Positions 17,328 through 25,247 of a DNA stretch of 64,000 nucleotides are shown here, one piece after another. The first letter of the stretch is position 1. Each line of letters begins with the position of its first letter. The position numbers and the translations under genes were made by a program. Below the pieces are notes generated by a model. The model was not told the origin of the DNA. It worked only from the letters and a program-made list of their open reading frames with translations, and searched no databases. Source of the stretch: G963691835 sp963691835 (lineage in GTDB: Bacteria > Pseudomonadota > Alphaproteobacteria > Thalassobaculales > Thalassobaculaceae); assembly GCA_963691835.1 (NCBI GenBank), contig OY829383.1, forward strand, positions 3,534,001-3,598,000, written 5' to 3'.

Positions 17328-18155
17328 ATGAACATTCAGACCTTCAACGCGTCTGAGCAAGATCTTGCGTTGATAAAGAGCAAACAGCAGGTGACTTGGT
17401 CGGCGGGCAACTATGCCGCCGTTGGCACCACACTTCAGATTGTGGGAGAGAACCTTGCCGAAGCTATGGACCTGCGACCCGACATGCGCGTCCTGGATGT
17501 TGCGGCCGGCAATGGCAATGCCTCGCTGGCCGCTGCCCGGCGCTTCTGTGATGTGGTGTCGACCGACTACGTGAATGCTTGGCTGAAGGCCGGAATGGCC
17601 AGGGCGGAAGCGGAGCAGCTTCCCATCGCATTCAGGGTGGCGGACGCGGAGAACCTGCCGTTCGAGACGCGCTCGTTCGACGCGGTGATGTCGACCTTCG
17701 GTGTGATGTTCACCGCGGACCAGGACGCCGCCGCGTCCGAACTCATCCGGGTTTGCCGGCCGGGAGGCAAGATCGGTCTCGCGAATTGGACACCGGGCGG
17801 CTTCGTCGGCCAGGTCTTCAAGACGATTGGCCAGCATGTGCCGCCGCCTCAAGGCGTCCGGTCTCCGCTGCAATGGGGGACCGAGGAACGGATTGACGAG
17901 ATGTTCCGCCGGAAGGCCCGGGTCATCGAATACAACCGCCGGCACTTCATGTTCCGCTTCCGGTCACCCGAACAATGGGTCGAGCTGTGGCGCGAGATCT
18001 ATGGGCCGATGAACAAGGCGTTCGATGCTGTCGGCCGAACGGGCGAAAGCGCGTTGGCCGATGACCTTGAGCAGCTCGCCAGGGATGCTTCGCTGGACGA
18101 AGACGGCATGACGGTTCCGTCCGAGTACGCGGAGATCATCATCCAGCTTTCCTGA
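17328..18155 (+). CDS. Class I SAM-dependent methyltransferase (Methyltransf_11 type)
   Basis: A 275-residue Rossmann methyltransferase. Motif I reads VLDVAAGNGN (about 55-64), the acidic end of strand 2 is STDYVNAWL, motif II-like ADAENLPFETRSFDAVMSTFG follows, and LIRVCRPGGKIGLANW is the post-II strand. The substrate is not evident; relatives act on small molecules such as quinones or lipids. It leads a compact operon: the truncated globin starts 58 nt downstream and the cyclase overlaps the globin. The upstream region carries helically phased repeats. Confidence 0.85.
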   Translation: MNIQTFNASEQDLALIKSKQQVTWSAGNYAAVGTTLQIVGENLAEAMDLRPDMRVLDVAAGNGNASLAAARRFCDVVSTDYVNAWLKAGMARAEAEQLPIAFRVADAENLPFETRSFDAVMSTFGVMFTADQDAAASELIRVCRPGGKIGLANWTPGGFVGQVFKTIGQHVPPPQGVRSPLQWGTEERIDEMFRRKARVIEYNRRHFMFRFRSPEQWVELWREIYGPMNKAFDAVGRTGESALADDLEQLARDASLDEDGMTVPSEYAEIIIQLS

Positions 18156-18213
18156 TTTCCCAACGGGGAGCTGTAACGGAAACAGACTCCCCGTCTCCCA
18201 AAAGGATAAGACG

Positions 18214-18609
18214 ATGACGCCCCCCGATAGAAACCGGCCGCTTCCGCTGTTTGAATACTATGGCGGCATGTCGGCGCTTCGCTCTGTCGTGATGAACTTC
18301 TACGACAAGGCACTCGACAGTGACGTGATAGGTCCGTTCTTCGAGGACATCGACCTTGCGCGTCTGGTTGACCACCAAACCAAATTCATCGCCACGCTGC
18401 TTGGCGGTCCCGCGTCGTTCTCGGACGAGAGGCTGGCGCGGGCGCATTCACATCTGGTTGTCAACCACATCCATTTCGATGAGATCGTTCTGCTGCTGTC
18501 CGAAACCCTTACCGAAGCGGGCTTCTCTGAGGTGGACCGTCTCAGGGTCCTGATCGCGGTTGAGAGCAAGCGGAGTCTGATCGTCGCCGAGGTGCGTCAT
18601 GCTTCCTGA
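18214..18609 (+). CDS. Group I truncated haemoglobin
   Basis: A 131-residue protein of the bacterial-like globin (TrHb) family. It begins LPLFEYYGGMSALRSVV, the usual LYEKYGG entry helix, has VDHQTKFIATLLGGP in the E/F region, and LARAHSHLVVNHIHFDEIV, where His87 is the probable proximal haem ligand. Truncated globins bind O2 or NO. The stop codon overlaps the cyclase start by 11 nt, so the two are translationally coupled, suggesting that the globin acts as the gas-binding partner of the cyclase (inference). Confidence 0.9.
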   Translation: MTPPDRNRPLPLFEYYGGMSALRSVVMNFYDKALDSDVIGPFFEDIDLARLVDHQTKFIATLLGGPASFSDERLARAHSHLVVNHIHFDEIVLLLSETLTEAGFSEVDRLRVLIAVESKRSLIVAEVRHAS

Positions 18610-19636
18610 ACCGATCACCTCCAAACTGCTGCAATCGATCGGAGTCGGGGTGTGTCTCCTCGATGCGGACGATTTGAGCGTCCTGTTCGCGAACCCGGCC
18701 ATGAGTGCGTGGTTTCCGGAACTCGAGGTCGGCCATCCGATCGGCATGGACGGCGAATCCCTGACTCCAAATCTGATCCGGAAGGCCGCCGACGGCCCGT
18801 CCATCGAGCTTCGGACCCGCCTGAAGCGTCGGAAGATCGTTCTGGACACGTGGGTCCGCAGCGCCACCCATGGCGACCGCAAGATCCTTGTCGTCGAATG
18901 CCAGAACGTGTCCCGGCTGAAAGAGACCGAAGCCATGATCGACAGCTACGTCGCCTTGGCGGAGCGCCGGAACCGGGAGACGGAGCGCGAGAAGCAACAG
19001 GTCGAGAAGCTGCTTCTGAACATCATGCCGCGCAGTGTGTATGACGAGTACAAGACCTTCGGCTCCGTCGCCCCGCGGTTGTTCGAGCCGGTGTCGGTCG
19101 TGATGCTGGACTTCGTCGGCTTCACCGACATGGCGGTCTCCGCCGACCCGAGCGTCACCGTCGCCGAGCTGAACGATATCTTCACGGCCTTCGACCGGAT
19201 CGGTGAGCTGTTCGGGTGCGAGCGGATCAAGACCCTCGGCGACTGCTACATGGCGGTCTCGGGTCTGCCCCACGCCAACCCCGAACACGGCACCGCCGCG
19301 TTGAGGTGTGCTGCGAAGATGATGCGGTATCTGCGGCGGCGGAACGACACCCATCCCTACAAGTGGAAGGCCCGCATCGGCGTCGCCTCCGGCCCGGTCG
19401 TGGGCTCCGTCGTCGGGATCCAGAAGTACGTCTACGACGTGTTCGGCCCCACTGTGAACCTGGCCCACCGCCTCCAGTCGATCTCAGAGCCCATGCAAAC
19501 CACGATCCTGGGAGACCTCGCCGACGACCTGCCCCCCGAACTCGGCTCAACAGACCACAGAACCGCAGCCATTAAGGGCTTCGGCACCGTGGAAATCGCC
19601 ACCCTCAACGAGAGGGCCGCACTGAAGGTGGCATAG
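18599..19636 (+). CDS. Class III adenylate cyclase with N-terminal PAS-like domain
   Basis: A 345-residue cytosolic protein. Residues about 1-110 look PAS-like (GVGVCLLDADDLSVLFANPAM), then a charged helical linker (110-145, EREKQQVEKLLLNIMP) of the type found before cyclase domains, then a class III catalytic domain. Metal ligands are Asp171 (LDFVGFT) and Asp215 (LGDCYM); Lys211 and Asp280 sit at the adenine-specifying positions; Asn287 and Arg291 are the transition-state pair, with Lys326 in the C-terminus. All point to cAMP rather than cGMP. The start overlaps the globin gene, making a likely gas- or redox-responsive cAMP module. Confidence 0.92.
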   Translation: MLPEPITSKLLQSIGVGVCLLDADDLSVLFANPAMSAWFPELEVGHPIGMDGESLTPNLIRKAADGPSIELRTRLKRRKIVLDTWVRSATHGDRKILVVECQNVSRLKETEAMIDSYVALAERRNRETEREKQQVEKLLLNIMPRSVYDEYKTFGSVAPRLFEPVSVVMLDFVGFTDMAVSADPSVTVAELNDIFTAFDRIGELFGCERIKTLGDCYMAVSGLPHANPEHGTAALRCAAKMMRYLRRRNDTHPYKWKARIGVASGPVVGSVVGIQKYVYDVFGPTVNLAHRLQSISEPMQTTILGDLADDLPPELGSTDHRTAAIKGFGTVEIATLNERAALKVA

Positions 19637-20082
19637 CGGTGCTGGACGACATTGTTCGATGCAGCCAAGAACAACGGTGTACAAGACCATGGGTATCAAC
19701 GAGGCGGCGAGACAAAGCCACATGAATCACGAAGCGATCGACTCAGTTTGATGCAATTAATGTTCGAAATCGGTAGCGTTGGAGGGACTTGAAACCCCGG
19801 CCCGTGGATTGCGATTGGACCGCGCATTCTCCGTATGGCAACAAATAACAAAAAATTTATTCAAATAGTCTGGTGAGTTTTTGATAAAAACGAACGCCAA
19901 CCTCAGAGTTACCAAGACGAAAAGAATGTAAGATAGTTTTCAAATTTTTCACCCTGAACAGGGAGTGTCAAAGATATAATTTTAATTTCCCATAACGTCA
20001 GAATATCATATCTAGATATTCTGGATGAATATGCTTTTATTTCAATTGGGGATAACTGCACAACGCGTATATAACTCATAGA
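19637..20082. other. 446-bp AT-rich intergenic region with a tRNA-fragment
   Basis: No gene seen. Composition changes sharply to AT-rich at about 19820, with runs of A and T. The only recognisable content is the degraded 3' half of a tRNA at 19772-19816. Confidence 0.6.
19772..19816 (-). repeat. Degraded 3' half of tRNA-Met (direct repeat of the intact gene, candidate att site)
   Basis: Ungapped alignment with 21941-21985, the 3' half of the intact tRNA-Met gene, gives 37 matches in 45 positions, in the same orientation. The T-arm and 3' acceptor strand are well kept (GGAGGGACTTGAA on the plus strand); the anticodon stem no longer pairs. This is what remains on the far side when an element integrates in a tRNA 3' end. 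Confidence 0.7.
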
Positions 20083-21732
20083 CTATTTGTGTTTAAAAAA
20101 CATGCCCATTGGCGACTTCTTTAGCTCATGATGAGCATTTTTCAACTCGCGATATCGTTCAGGTATTTCCCGGAGCTTCGGTATGTCGATTAACTGATTT
20201 AACGCAATACTTGCTGCCCCGAAGGTCGGTGTGCCGGTGATGATTGAAGCAATATCTATCCCGCCTGCGATGATCATTGAGCCAAGATCATGCCCGGCAA
20301 ACTTGATGCCCCTTGCACGAAGACTTGCAATCTCTTTTGTGTGCGAGGCAAATGCGTCTCTAATATTGTCAACGATCTGGTCGCTTGACCTTAAATAGCC
20401 ATCGGGCTTTGCAGTAGCGATTTCACCCACACCTTTTGAGAGGATCTCTCTGATTTCAGCAAATGCGCCTTGCTGGCGCATTTCAATTAGGGCAGCCGAA
20501 GGAATACGGCCAAGCCAGTCCTCGTCGGTCTCCGATATCCGCTGCAAACCTTTAACGATGTGGAGGCTAGTCAAATCTTCTGGCTTATGGACGGCATTGT
20601 ATTCGAGTTTCCAATTGAAATACTCCCACGATGTTGGGGCCTCAATGAGTGGTATTCCAGACAGATATCGGCTCTTGAGCAAAAGATCCGTGGCCTGGCC
20701 CATCCGCCCATAGCACATGCCGACCACCATATGGCCTGGATGATTATCCCCACCAACGTCATTCCAGTCCGAATTCAATCCCCGGACAATTTGCTCTTTA
20801 AGAGGTCCATCCCATGATTTGTCAAAAAGCAGTCTGTCAGGTGTGGCTAAAGCATCCACAATCTTCTCAGGGGATTCTAGCGTGCTCCCAAAGCTCCAAA
20901 GTTCCTCTGAGTTCCCAAAACTGCGATCAAATAGGACTGAGGCATGCCTCAATGCGTCTACCTCAGTGACATGACGTAGGAACTCCTCCTCATTTTCATT
21001 AACAGATGAACGAAACGGAGTTAGAACGATAATTGGTTTGTCGACCTCGGCCGTAGCCAAGTCTTTGTAGCGCAAAACGTTGAGCGCATGCTTAATGAGA
21101 TAGTAAGTCTTTTGTTTCTTCGAAGCGTTCTGAAAAATGTGACGTGAGTTCAAAAATGGATCAGAAAGTATGACGGTATCTGTATAGAGTCCAACTGCAC
21201 TCGCAATATTATTTGTATAAGATGGGAATAAGTCGCCTCCATAAACAGCTTTTAGTCCATCAATATCTTGAATGTGATAGTCGGACGATAATGAAACATT
21301 CGTCCAAAAATTCTCTAAATATTCAAGAATATCGGGTACTCTGGAGGAAATGAATTCCACCTGTTCTGTTGTCTGAGAAACCGCATGGGCTGCGTCATTC
21401 GCGTTGAAATCAAGTTCTTTTGCTTTCTGGGCCAAATCACCAAAATTATTCTCTATTGCATCAAAATAATTACGTGAGATCTCTTGCAGAGAGATAGCTT
21501 TCTTAGCATCCTCACGCTGCTGCAGACCCGCAACGGCTAACGACAATGATCGAACACGTGCATCGACGGTGCTAAGGTCGATTTTACCATCTGTTCCGTA
21601 TCTGATGGCTCCGAGGCTCTGTTGAATTTCGTCAGCCAAATGGGCAGCGAACTTTATTTTCCCTTCTTCTAGTTTTGTCCGTAGCAGACCCAATCGCCAA
21701 CGAAGTTCTTCGTCGTAATAGTCTTGATCCAC
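20083..21732 (-). CDS. Unrecognised 549-residue protein, sole gene of the tRNA-Met island
   Basis: I do not recognise it. The N-terminal 130 residues are helical and charged and look coiled-coil-like (QQREDAKKAISLQEISR onward). The middle has an alpha/beta feel with IIVLTPFRSS and HMVVGMCYGRMGQATDLLL. Near the C-terminus (about 475-510) is a hydrophobic Gly/Ala/Ile-rich segment, GSMIIAGGIDIASIITG, possibly a membrane hairpin, before a basic tail ending GMFFKHK. The frame opens with a TTG at 21744, but GTG at 21732 has GGAG six nt upstream and is preferred. AT-rich codons differ from all neighbours. Isolation in an island makes a defence or toxin-like role possible, but nothing in the sequence proves it. 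Confidence 0.8.
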   Translation of the reverse strand: MDQDYYDEELRWRLGLLRTKLEEGKIKFAAHLADEIQQSLGAIRYGTDGKIDLSTVDARVRSLSLAVAGLQQREDAKKAISLQEISRNYFDAIENNFGDLAQKAKELDFNANDAAHAVSQTTEQVEFISSRVPDILEYLENFWTNVSLSSDYHIQDIDGLKAVYGGDLFPSYTNNIASAVGLYTDTVILSDPFLNSRHIFQNASKKQKTYYLIKHALNVLRYKDLATAEVDKPIIVLTPFRSSVNENEEEFLRHVTEVDALRHASVLFDRSFGNSEELWSFGSTLESPEKIVDALATPDRLLFDKSWDGPLKEQIVRGLNSDWNDVGGDNHPGHMVVGMCYGRMGQATDLLLKSRYLSGIPLIEAPTSWEYFNWKLEYNAVHKPEDLTSLHIVKGLQRISETDEDWLGRIPSAALIEMRQQGAFAEIREILSKGVGEIATAKPDGYLRSSDQIVDNIRDAFASHTKEIASLRARGIKFAGHDLGSMIIAGGIDIASIITGTPTFGAASIALNQLIDIPKLREIPERYRELKNAHHELKKSPMGMFFKHK

Positions 21733-21939
21733 ACTGGTCTCCAATTGCGTTCAAATGAGCTTTTGAGTGAATCTGGCATCACGGATTTTATTGTCATTGT
21801 CACCGCTTGTCTGCGTTTTTCTTCAACCCATCACATTTAATCCGACGTCGGTTGCAACCTGAAATGCAACTTCCTCGCTCTCTGCGCAAGTACACCCACA
21901 GAGCTTCAGGCGTAAGTACTTATGCTGTAGAGAAAAATT

Positions 21940-22016
21940 TGGTAGCGGAGGAGGGACTTGAACCCCCGACACGCGGATTATGATTCCGCTGCTCTAACCA
22001 ACTGAGCTACTCCGCC
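21940..22016 (-). tRNA. tRNA-Met (CAT), elongator type, CCA encoded
   Basis: A full 77-nt cloverleaf on the minus strand. Acceptor stem GGCGGAG pairs with CTCCGCT before A-CCA, D arm GCTC...GAGC, anticodon stem GCGGA/TCCGC around loop ATCATAA (anticodon CAT), and a T arm with GGTTCAAGTCC. The acceptor begins with G-C pairing, unlike initiator tRNA, and it resembles alphaproteobacterial elongator tRNA-Met; a lysidine-modified Ile tRNA cannot be fully excluded. Its 3' half is repeated at 19772-19816. Confidence 0.95.
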
Positions 22017-22056
22017 CCAAGGCAGAGCGCGGATATAGGCGAGGGGGGCGGGGCTG

Positions 22057-22491
22057 TCAACGGTTGGCGATGACGTGGATGAGCGCATCGAGACCGAGTT
22101 CGTAGGACTTGAGCCCAAGCCCATAGACGACGCCGTCCGCGACCGGGGCGAGGACGGAGCTCATGCCCCGGCGTTCGATGTTCGTGATGTGGACTTCCAC
22201 ATAGGGAATGGCGGCACCCACGATGCAGTCCTTCAACGCCTGACCCGCGTAGAGGAACCCGGCGGGGTTCATCAGCAGGCCATCCGTGCCGGCTCTGACC
22301 GCGTCGTAGATGCGGGAAATCGCCTCTCCTTCGATGTTTGTGTAGACGATGTCGAGCGACACGCCCCGGTCGTCCGCCCAGGACCGCAGCATATCGTCCA
22401 GCTCCGCGGCGGTGGTGGTCCCGTAGAGCTCTGGCTGGCGGCGGCCGAGCCATTCCATGTTCGCACCTTGAATGACCAGGATATGGGGCAT
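22057..22491 (-). CDS. Divergent type II 3-dehydroquinase-like protein
   Basis: A 144-residue protein with the AroQ (type II dehydroquinase) fold and length. It keeps ILVIQGANMEWLGRRQPELYG (Asn11, lid Arg and Tyr23), NPAGF (Asn75) and VEVHITN (His101 and nearby Asn). The family NPxAYTHTS reads NPAGFLYAG here, and the FRHxS element after HLSN is replaced by RGMSSV, so several substrate-binding residues are changed. It may be a paralogue with a new substrate rather than the shikimate enzyme. AGAGGT precedes the ATG at 22491. It is divergent from the EthD-like/CaiB pair. Confidence 0.78.
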   Translation of the reverse strand: MPHILVIQGANMEWLGRRQPELYGTTTAAELDDMLRSWADDRGVSLDIVYTNIEGEAISRIYDAVRAGTDGLLMNPAGFLYAGQALKDCIVGAAIPYVEVHITNIERRGMSSVLAPVADGVVYGLGLKSYELGLDALIHVIANR

Positions 22492-22585
22492 TGCGGGACC
22501 TCTTTGTGTTTGGGAACGAACGGCAACGGACTTGTGCGTGTGCGGAGACTGGCCCCGGAGACGCTTCCGGCGCAAGCTCCAGCCA

Positions 22586-23269
22586 ATGATGACGAGTGGG
22601 AGGCGGGCCGTGGTCGCGGTGATGGCGGTTTGGGGTGATGCGACTCCGGAAGTCGAGACCGAGTTCGGGGAGTGGTACTTCCGGGAGCACGTGCCCGAAA
22701 GGGTCGGGTTGCCCGGTTTCAGGACCGGGCGCCGGTACCGGCGCGTCGGCGGCGGCAAGCACCGCTACTTGGCGGTCTATGAGGTGGATGACGTCTCGAT
22801 CCTGTCGGGCGGCGCCTACATTGAGCGGCTCAACCATCCTACCCCCTGGACACAAGCCATGATGCCCCACTTCCGGAATTTCGTCCGGGGCGTGTTCGAC
22901 GTGCCGGTGCGTCTTGGTGAGATCCATGGCGGGGCCGTTGCGACCCTTCGGCTTCCGTTGATGTCCGATGCGATCGCCGCTCAGCTCACGGAGCGCCATC
23001 TTCCGCAGCTTCAGACAAGGACGGGGGTGACCCGGGTCCAGCTTTGGCAAGCGAACCTGGCGCAGAGCACGGTTGAGACGACGGAGAAGGCCATGCGGAC
23101 TGACGAGGCTCAGGTCGAGCCCGCCTGCATCGTTGTGGAAGCGGTTGACGATGACGTCCTCAAGGGGCTGCTCGCTGACGTGATTCCGGCACTGCGGGAG
23201 TTGGATGTGCGGCCGGCGGTGGCGCGCTACCGCCTGATGTTCGGTCTTGAGGCAGGGGGGCGGACATGA
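22586..23269 (+). CDS. EthD/dimeric alpha-beta barrel-like protein
   Basis: About 227 residues. The first half has AVWGDATPEVETEFGEWYFREHVPERVGLPGF, then RRYRR and YLAVYEVDD, typical of EthD/DUF4286-like ferredoxin-fold barrels that bind small phenolic or ester substrates. A NHPTPWTQAMMPHFRNFVRG segment is shared by a family I know from Alphaproteobacteria near aromatic or lactone catabolic genes. The start is uncertain: tandem ATGs at 22586 and 22589 lack a strong ribosome site. It overlaps the CaiB start by 4 nt (ATGA), so the two are coupled. Function unknown. Confidence 0.75.
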   Translation: MMTSGRRAVVAVMAVWGDATPEVETEFGEWYFREHVPERVGLPGFRTGRRYRRVGGGKHRYLAVYEVDDVSILSGGAYIERLNHPTPWTQAMMPHFRNFVRGVFDVPVRLGEIHGGAVATLRLPLMSDAIAAQLTERHLPQLQTRTGVTRVQLWQANLAQSTVETTEKAMRTDEAQVEPACIVVEAVDDDVLKGLLADVIPALRELDVRPAVARYRLMFGLEAGGRT

Positions 23270-24501
23270 CTGTTCCCGGCGACCGTCTTCCGACGGCAAA
23301 CGGCACCCCTTTCGGCATGCTGAAGGGAATCCGCGTTCTCGATCTCACAACCTCCATCGCCGGGCCTTATTCGACGATGCTGCTGGGTGACTTTGGGGCC
23401 GAAGTCATCAAGGTCGAGCGGCCGGGCGCGGGTGACGATACCCGGGCGTGGGGGCCGCCGTTTCTGGAAGGCGATTCCCTCTGGTACCTGTCGGTCAACC
23501 GGAACAAGCGCAGCATTGCCCTCGATGTCACGAGCGAGGAGGGGCGCGGCGTTCTGCGGTCGCTGATCGGCGCCTGCGATGTGGTGGTGAACAACCAGGT
23601 GCCCCGCGTCCAGGAGAAGTTGGGCACCAATTGGGAGAGCGTACGCGCCATCCGGCCTGATGTGATTTTCGCGTCGCTGACGGGGTTCGGGATCGAGGGC
23701 GCGCGCCGTGACATGGTCTGCTACGACCTGATCGCCGAGGGTTACTCCGGTGTGATGGACCTGACGGGAGAGCCGGATCACCCGCCGCAGAAGGTCGGCA
23801 CGCCAGCCGCCGATCTTCTGGCGGGTCAGGACGTGGCCATGGCTGTCCTCGCGGCACTGTTCGAGCGGCAGAGAACCGGAGAGGGGAGGTGCATCGACGT
23901 GTCCCTGGTCGAGAGCATGACCCGGTTCATGACCCTCCGGCTGATCAGCTACCTCGGATCGGATGAGTTGCCGCGCCGCACGGGCGGTAAGGACAGTGTC
24001 ATCGCGATCTATCAGACGTTCGAGACCGCGGATGAGCCGATGACGCTCGGACTTGGGAACGATGCGATCTGGCGCCGGTTCTGGACAGCACTGGGGGAGC
24101 CGGAACGGGCGGAGAACCCGGCCCATGCGACGAACACGGACCGGCGCGCCGCCCGCGTGGAGCTTGTGGCCGACATTCAGGAACGGCTTGTTCACCGTCC
24201 AAGAGCGGAATGGCTGGAACTCTTCGCGGAGCGCCGGATCCCGGCGGGTCCGATCTACCGTCTGGATGAGGTCTCCTCAGACCCCCATCTCCAAGACCGG
24301 GGTTTGTTCTACCGGATCGAGAGGGAGGACGGTGCAGACTGGCCTCAGGTCAACACGGGCATCCGTGTTGATGGTGCTGCGAATGCGCCCCGGCGACCGC
24401 CCCCGGGTTTGGGGGAGGATGGTACCGATATCTTGGCGGATCTCCTTTCCATGGACCCAGACGCAATCGAGGGCCTTCGAAGCCGCGGCATCGTCGGCTG
24501 A
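23266..24501 (+). CDS. CaiB/BaiF family CoA-transferase
   Basis: A 411-residue class III CoA-transferase. The N-terminus reads IRVLDLTTSIAGPYSTMLLGDFGAEVIKVE and RNKRSIALD follows; the probable catalytic Asp183 is in PAADLLAG. It ends with the small C-terminal lobe and PPPGLGEDGTDIL, the usual PxLGxHTxEIL element with His replaced by Asp. It starts inside the EthD-like gene (ATGA overlap), so they form an operon opposite the AroQ-like gene. Taken together the three suggest a catabolic route through a CoA ester of a hydroaromatic or other carboxylic acid (inference). Confidence 0.88.
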   Translation: MTVPGDRLPTANGTPFGMLKGIRVLDLTTSIAGPYSTMLLGDFGAEVIKVERPGAGDDTRAWGPPFLEGDSLWYLSVNRNKRSIALDVTSEEGRGVLRSLIGACDVVVNNQVPRVQEKLGTNWESVRAIRPDVIFASLTGFGIEGARRDMVCYDLIAEGYSGVMDLTGEPDHPPQKVGTPAADLLAGQDVAMAVLAALFERQRTGEGRCIDVSLVESMTRFMTLRLISYLGSDELPRRTGGKDSVIAIYQTFETADEPMTLGLGNDAIWRRFWTALGEPERAENPAHATNTDRRAARVELVADIQERLVHRPRAEWLELFAERRIPAGPIYRLDEVSSDPHLQDRGLFYRIEREDGADWPQVNTGIRVDGAANAPRRPPPGLGEDGTDILADLLSMDPDAIEGLRSRGIVG

Positions 24502-24533
24502 CCAGCGTCGCGAGATGCTCTTGCTGTATAAGG

Positions 24534-25241
24534 CTAGGCCTGGGCCGTATGAATGCGCGTGGCGAGCTTTTCCGTCACGCGGATCATGGTCACAGAATTC
24601 TGTCGGGCCTTATGGGGCTCCAGCAACGTCATCATCTCGTAGGCGTTGAAGTGTGTTGTCGCCTGGCTGAGGCGCAGCTCCGACAGGAACATCTGACCGT
24701 GGAAATTGGTCGACAGTGAGTGGATGAGGATCAGCCCGCCATTCTTGTTCACGAGGGGCCAGTACGCTTTCCGGAAGTGCTGCAAGAGATCCAGACGCCC
24801 GCAGTCCAGCCAAACGAGATCGAACGGAACCGCCTCTTCCGGCAGCTTGTCCGCGTACCCGACGAAGTCGGCGACATGCATGGTCAAAGGATCGCCGATG
24901 CCCAGCCGCTCGGCCGAGGCTTCAAGCTGATCGGCGGTCGTCTTTCCGTGGGACAGGTTGTCGATCACGTGGAGACGGGCGGGCGCTTTTGGGGCGTCCA
25001 CATAATCTGGCAGAAGTGTGGTGCCCGGCTCATCCTTGGCGGCGCGTTCCGCCTGCTCCCTCCCGTTCACATCGGCCAGGGCCTGAAGGAGAAACAAGCT
25101 TGTGTAACCGGCGCCGATCTCCAGCACGCTCTTGGGGCGGGTCATCATGACGACGTCGTACAGCAGCGGCCCCACCGCCTCCGTGCCCATTGTCGGGCTG
25201 AACAGCCGTTCCGCTTCGGCTTGAAAAGCATCACCCAGCAT
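24534..25241 (-). CDS. Class I SAM-dependent methyltransferase-like protein
   Basis: A 235-residue protein of the Methyltransf_24-like type. Motif I is VLEIGAGYTSLFLLQAL (about 40-56), LHVIDNLSHG is strand 2, and PFDLVWLDCGRLDLL with GGLILIHSL are strands 4 and 5. It begins GDAFQAEAERLFSPTMGTEAVGPLLYDVV. The substrate is unknown. The next upstream gene on the same strand (an oxygenase) ends at 25248, 6 nt away, and a second oxygenase precedes it, so the three genes form an operon. A methyltransferase with 2OG oxygenases suggests tailoring of a small molecule or protein. Confidence 0.8.
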   Translation of the reverse strand: MLGDAFQAEAERLFSPTMGTEAVGPLLYDVVMMTRPKSVLEIGAGYTSLFLLQALADVNGREQAERAAKDEPGTTLLPDYVDAPKAPARLHVIDNLSHGKTTADQLEASAERLGIGDPLTMHVADFVGYADKLPEEAVPFDLVWLDCGRLDLLQHFRKAYWPLVNKNGGLILIHSLSTNFHGQMFLSELRLSQATTHFNAYEMMTLLEPHKARQNSVTMIRVTEKLATRIHTAQA

Positions 25242-25247
25242 TGAGCC

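Larger units (their letters stand above)
19772..21939. mobile_element. Small AT-rich island bounded by tRNA-Met and its partial copy
   Basis: About 2.2 kb between the intact tRNA-Met 3' end (21940) and a direct repeat of its 3' half. The DNA is clearly more AT-rich than the flanks on both sides and holds one unrecognised gene. The tRNA 3' end points into the island, as expected for tRNA-targeted integration. No integrase is present, so it would be a cargo remnant or a non-autonomous element. The divergence of the repeat (8 of 45) argues for an old event. Confidence 0.55.

Noticed and set aside
22007..23299. 430-codon minus-strand frame over the AroQ-like and EthD-like genes
   Set aside because: Shadow frame; the true minus-strand gene is the short AroQ-like protein in another frame.
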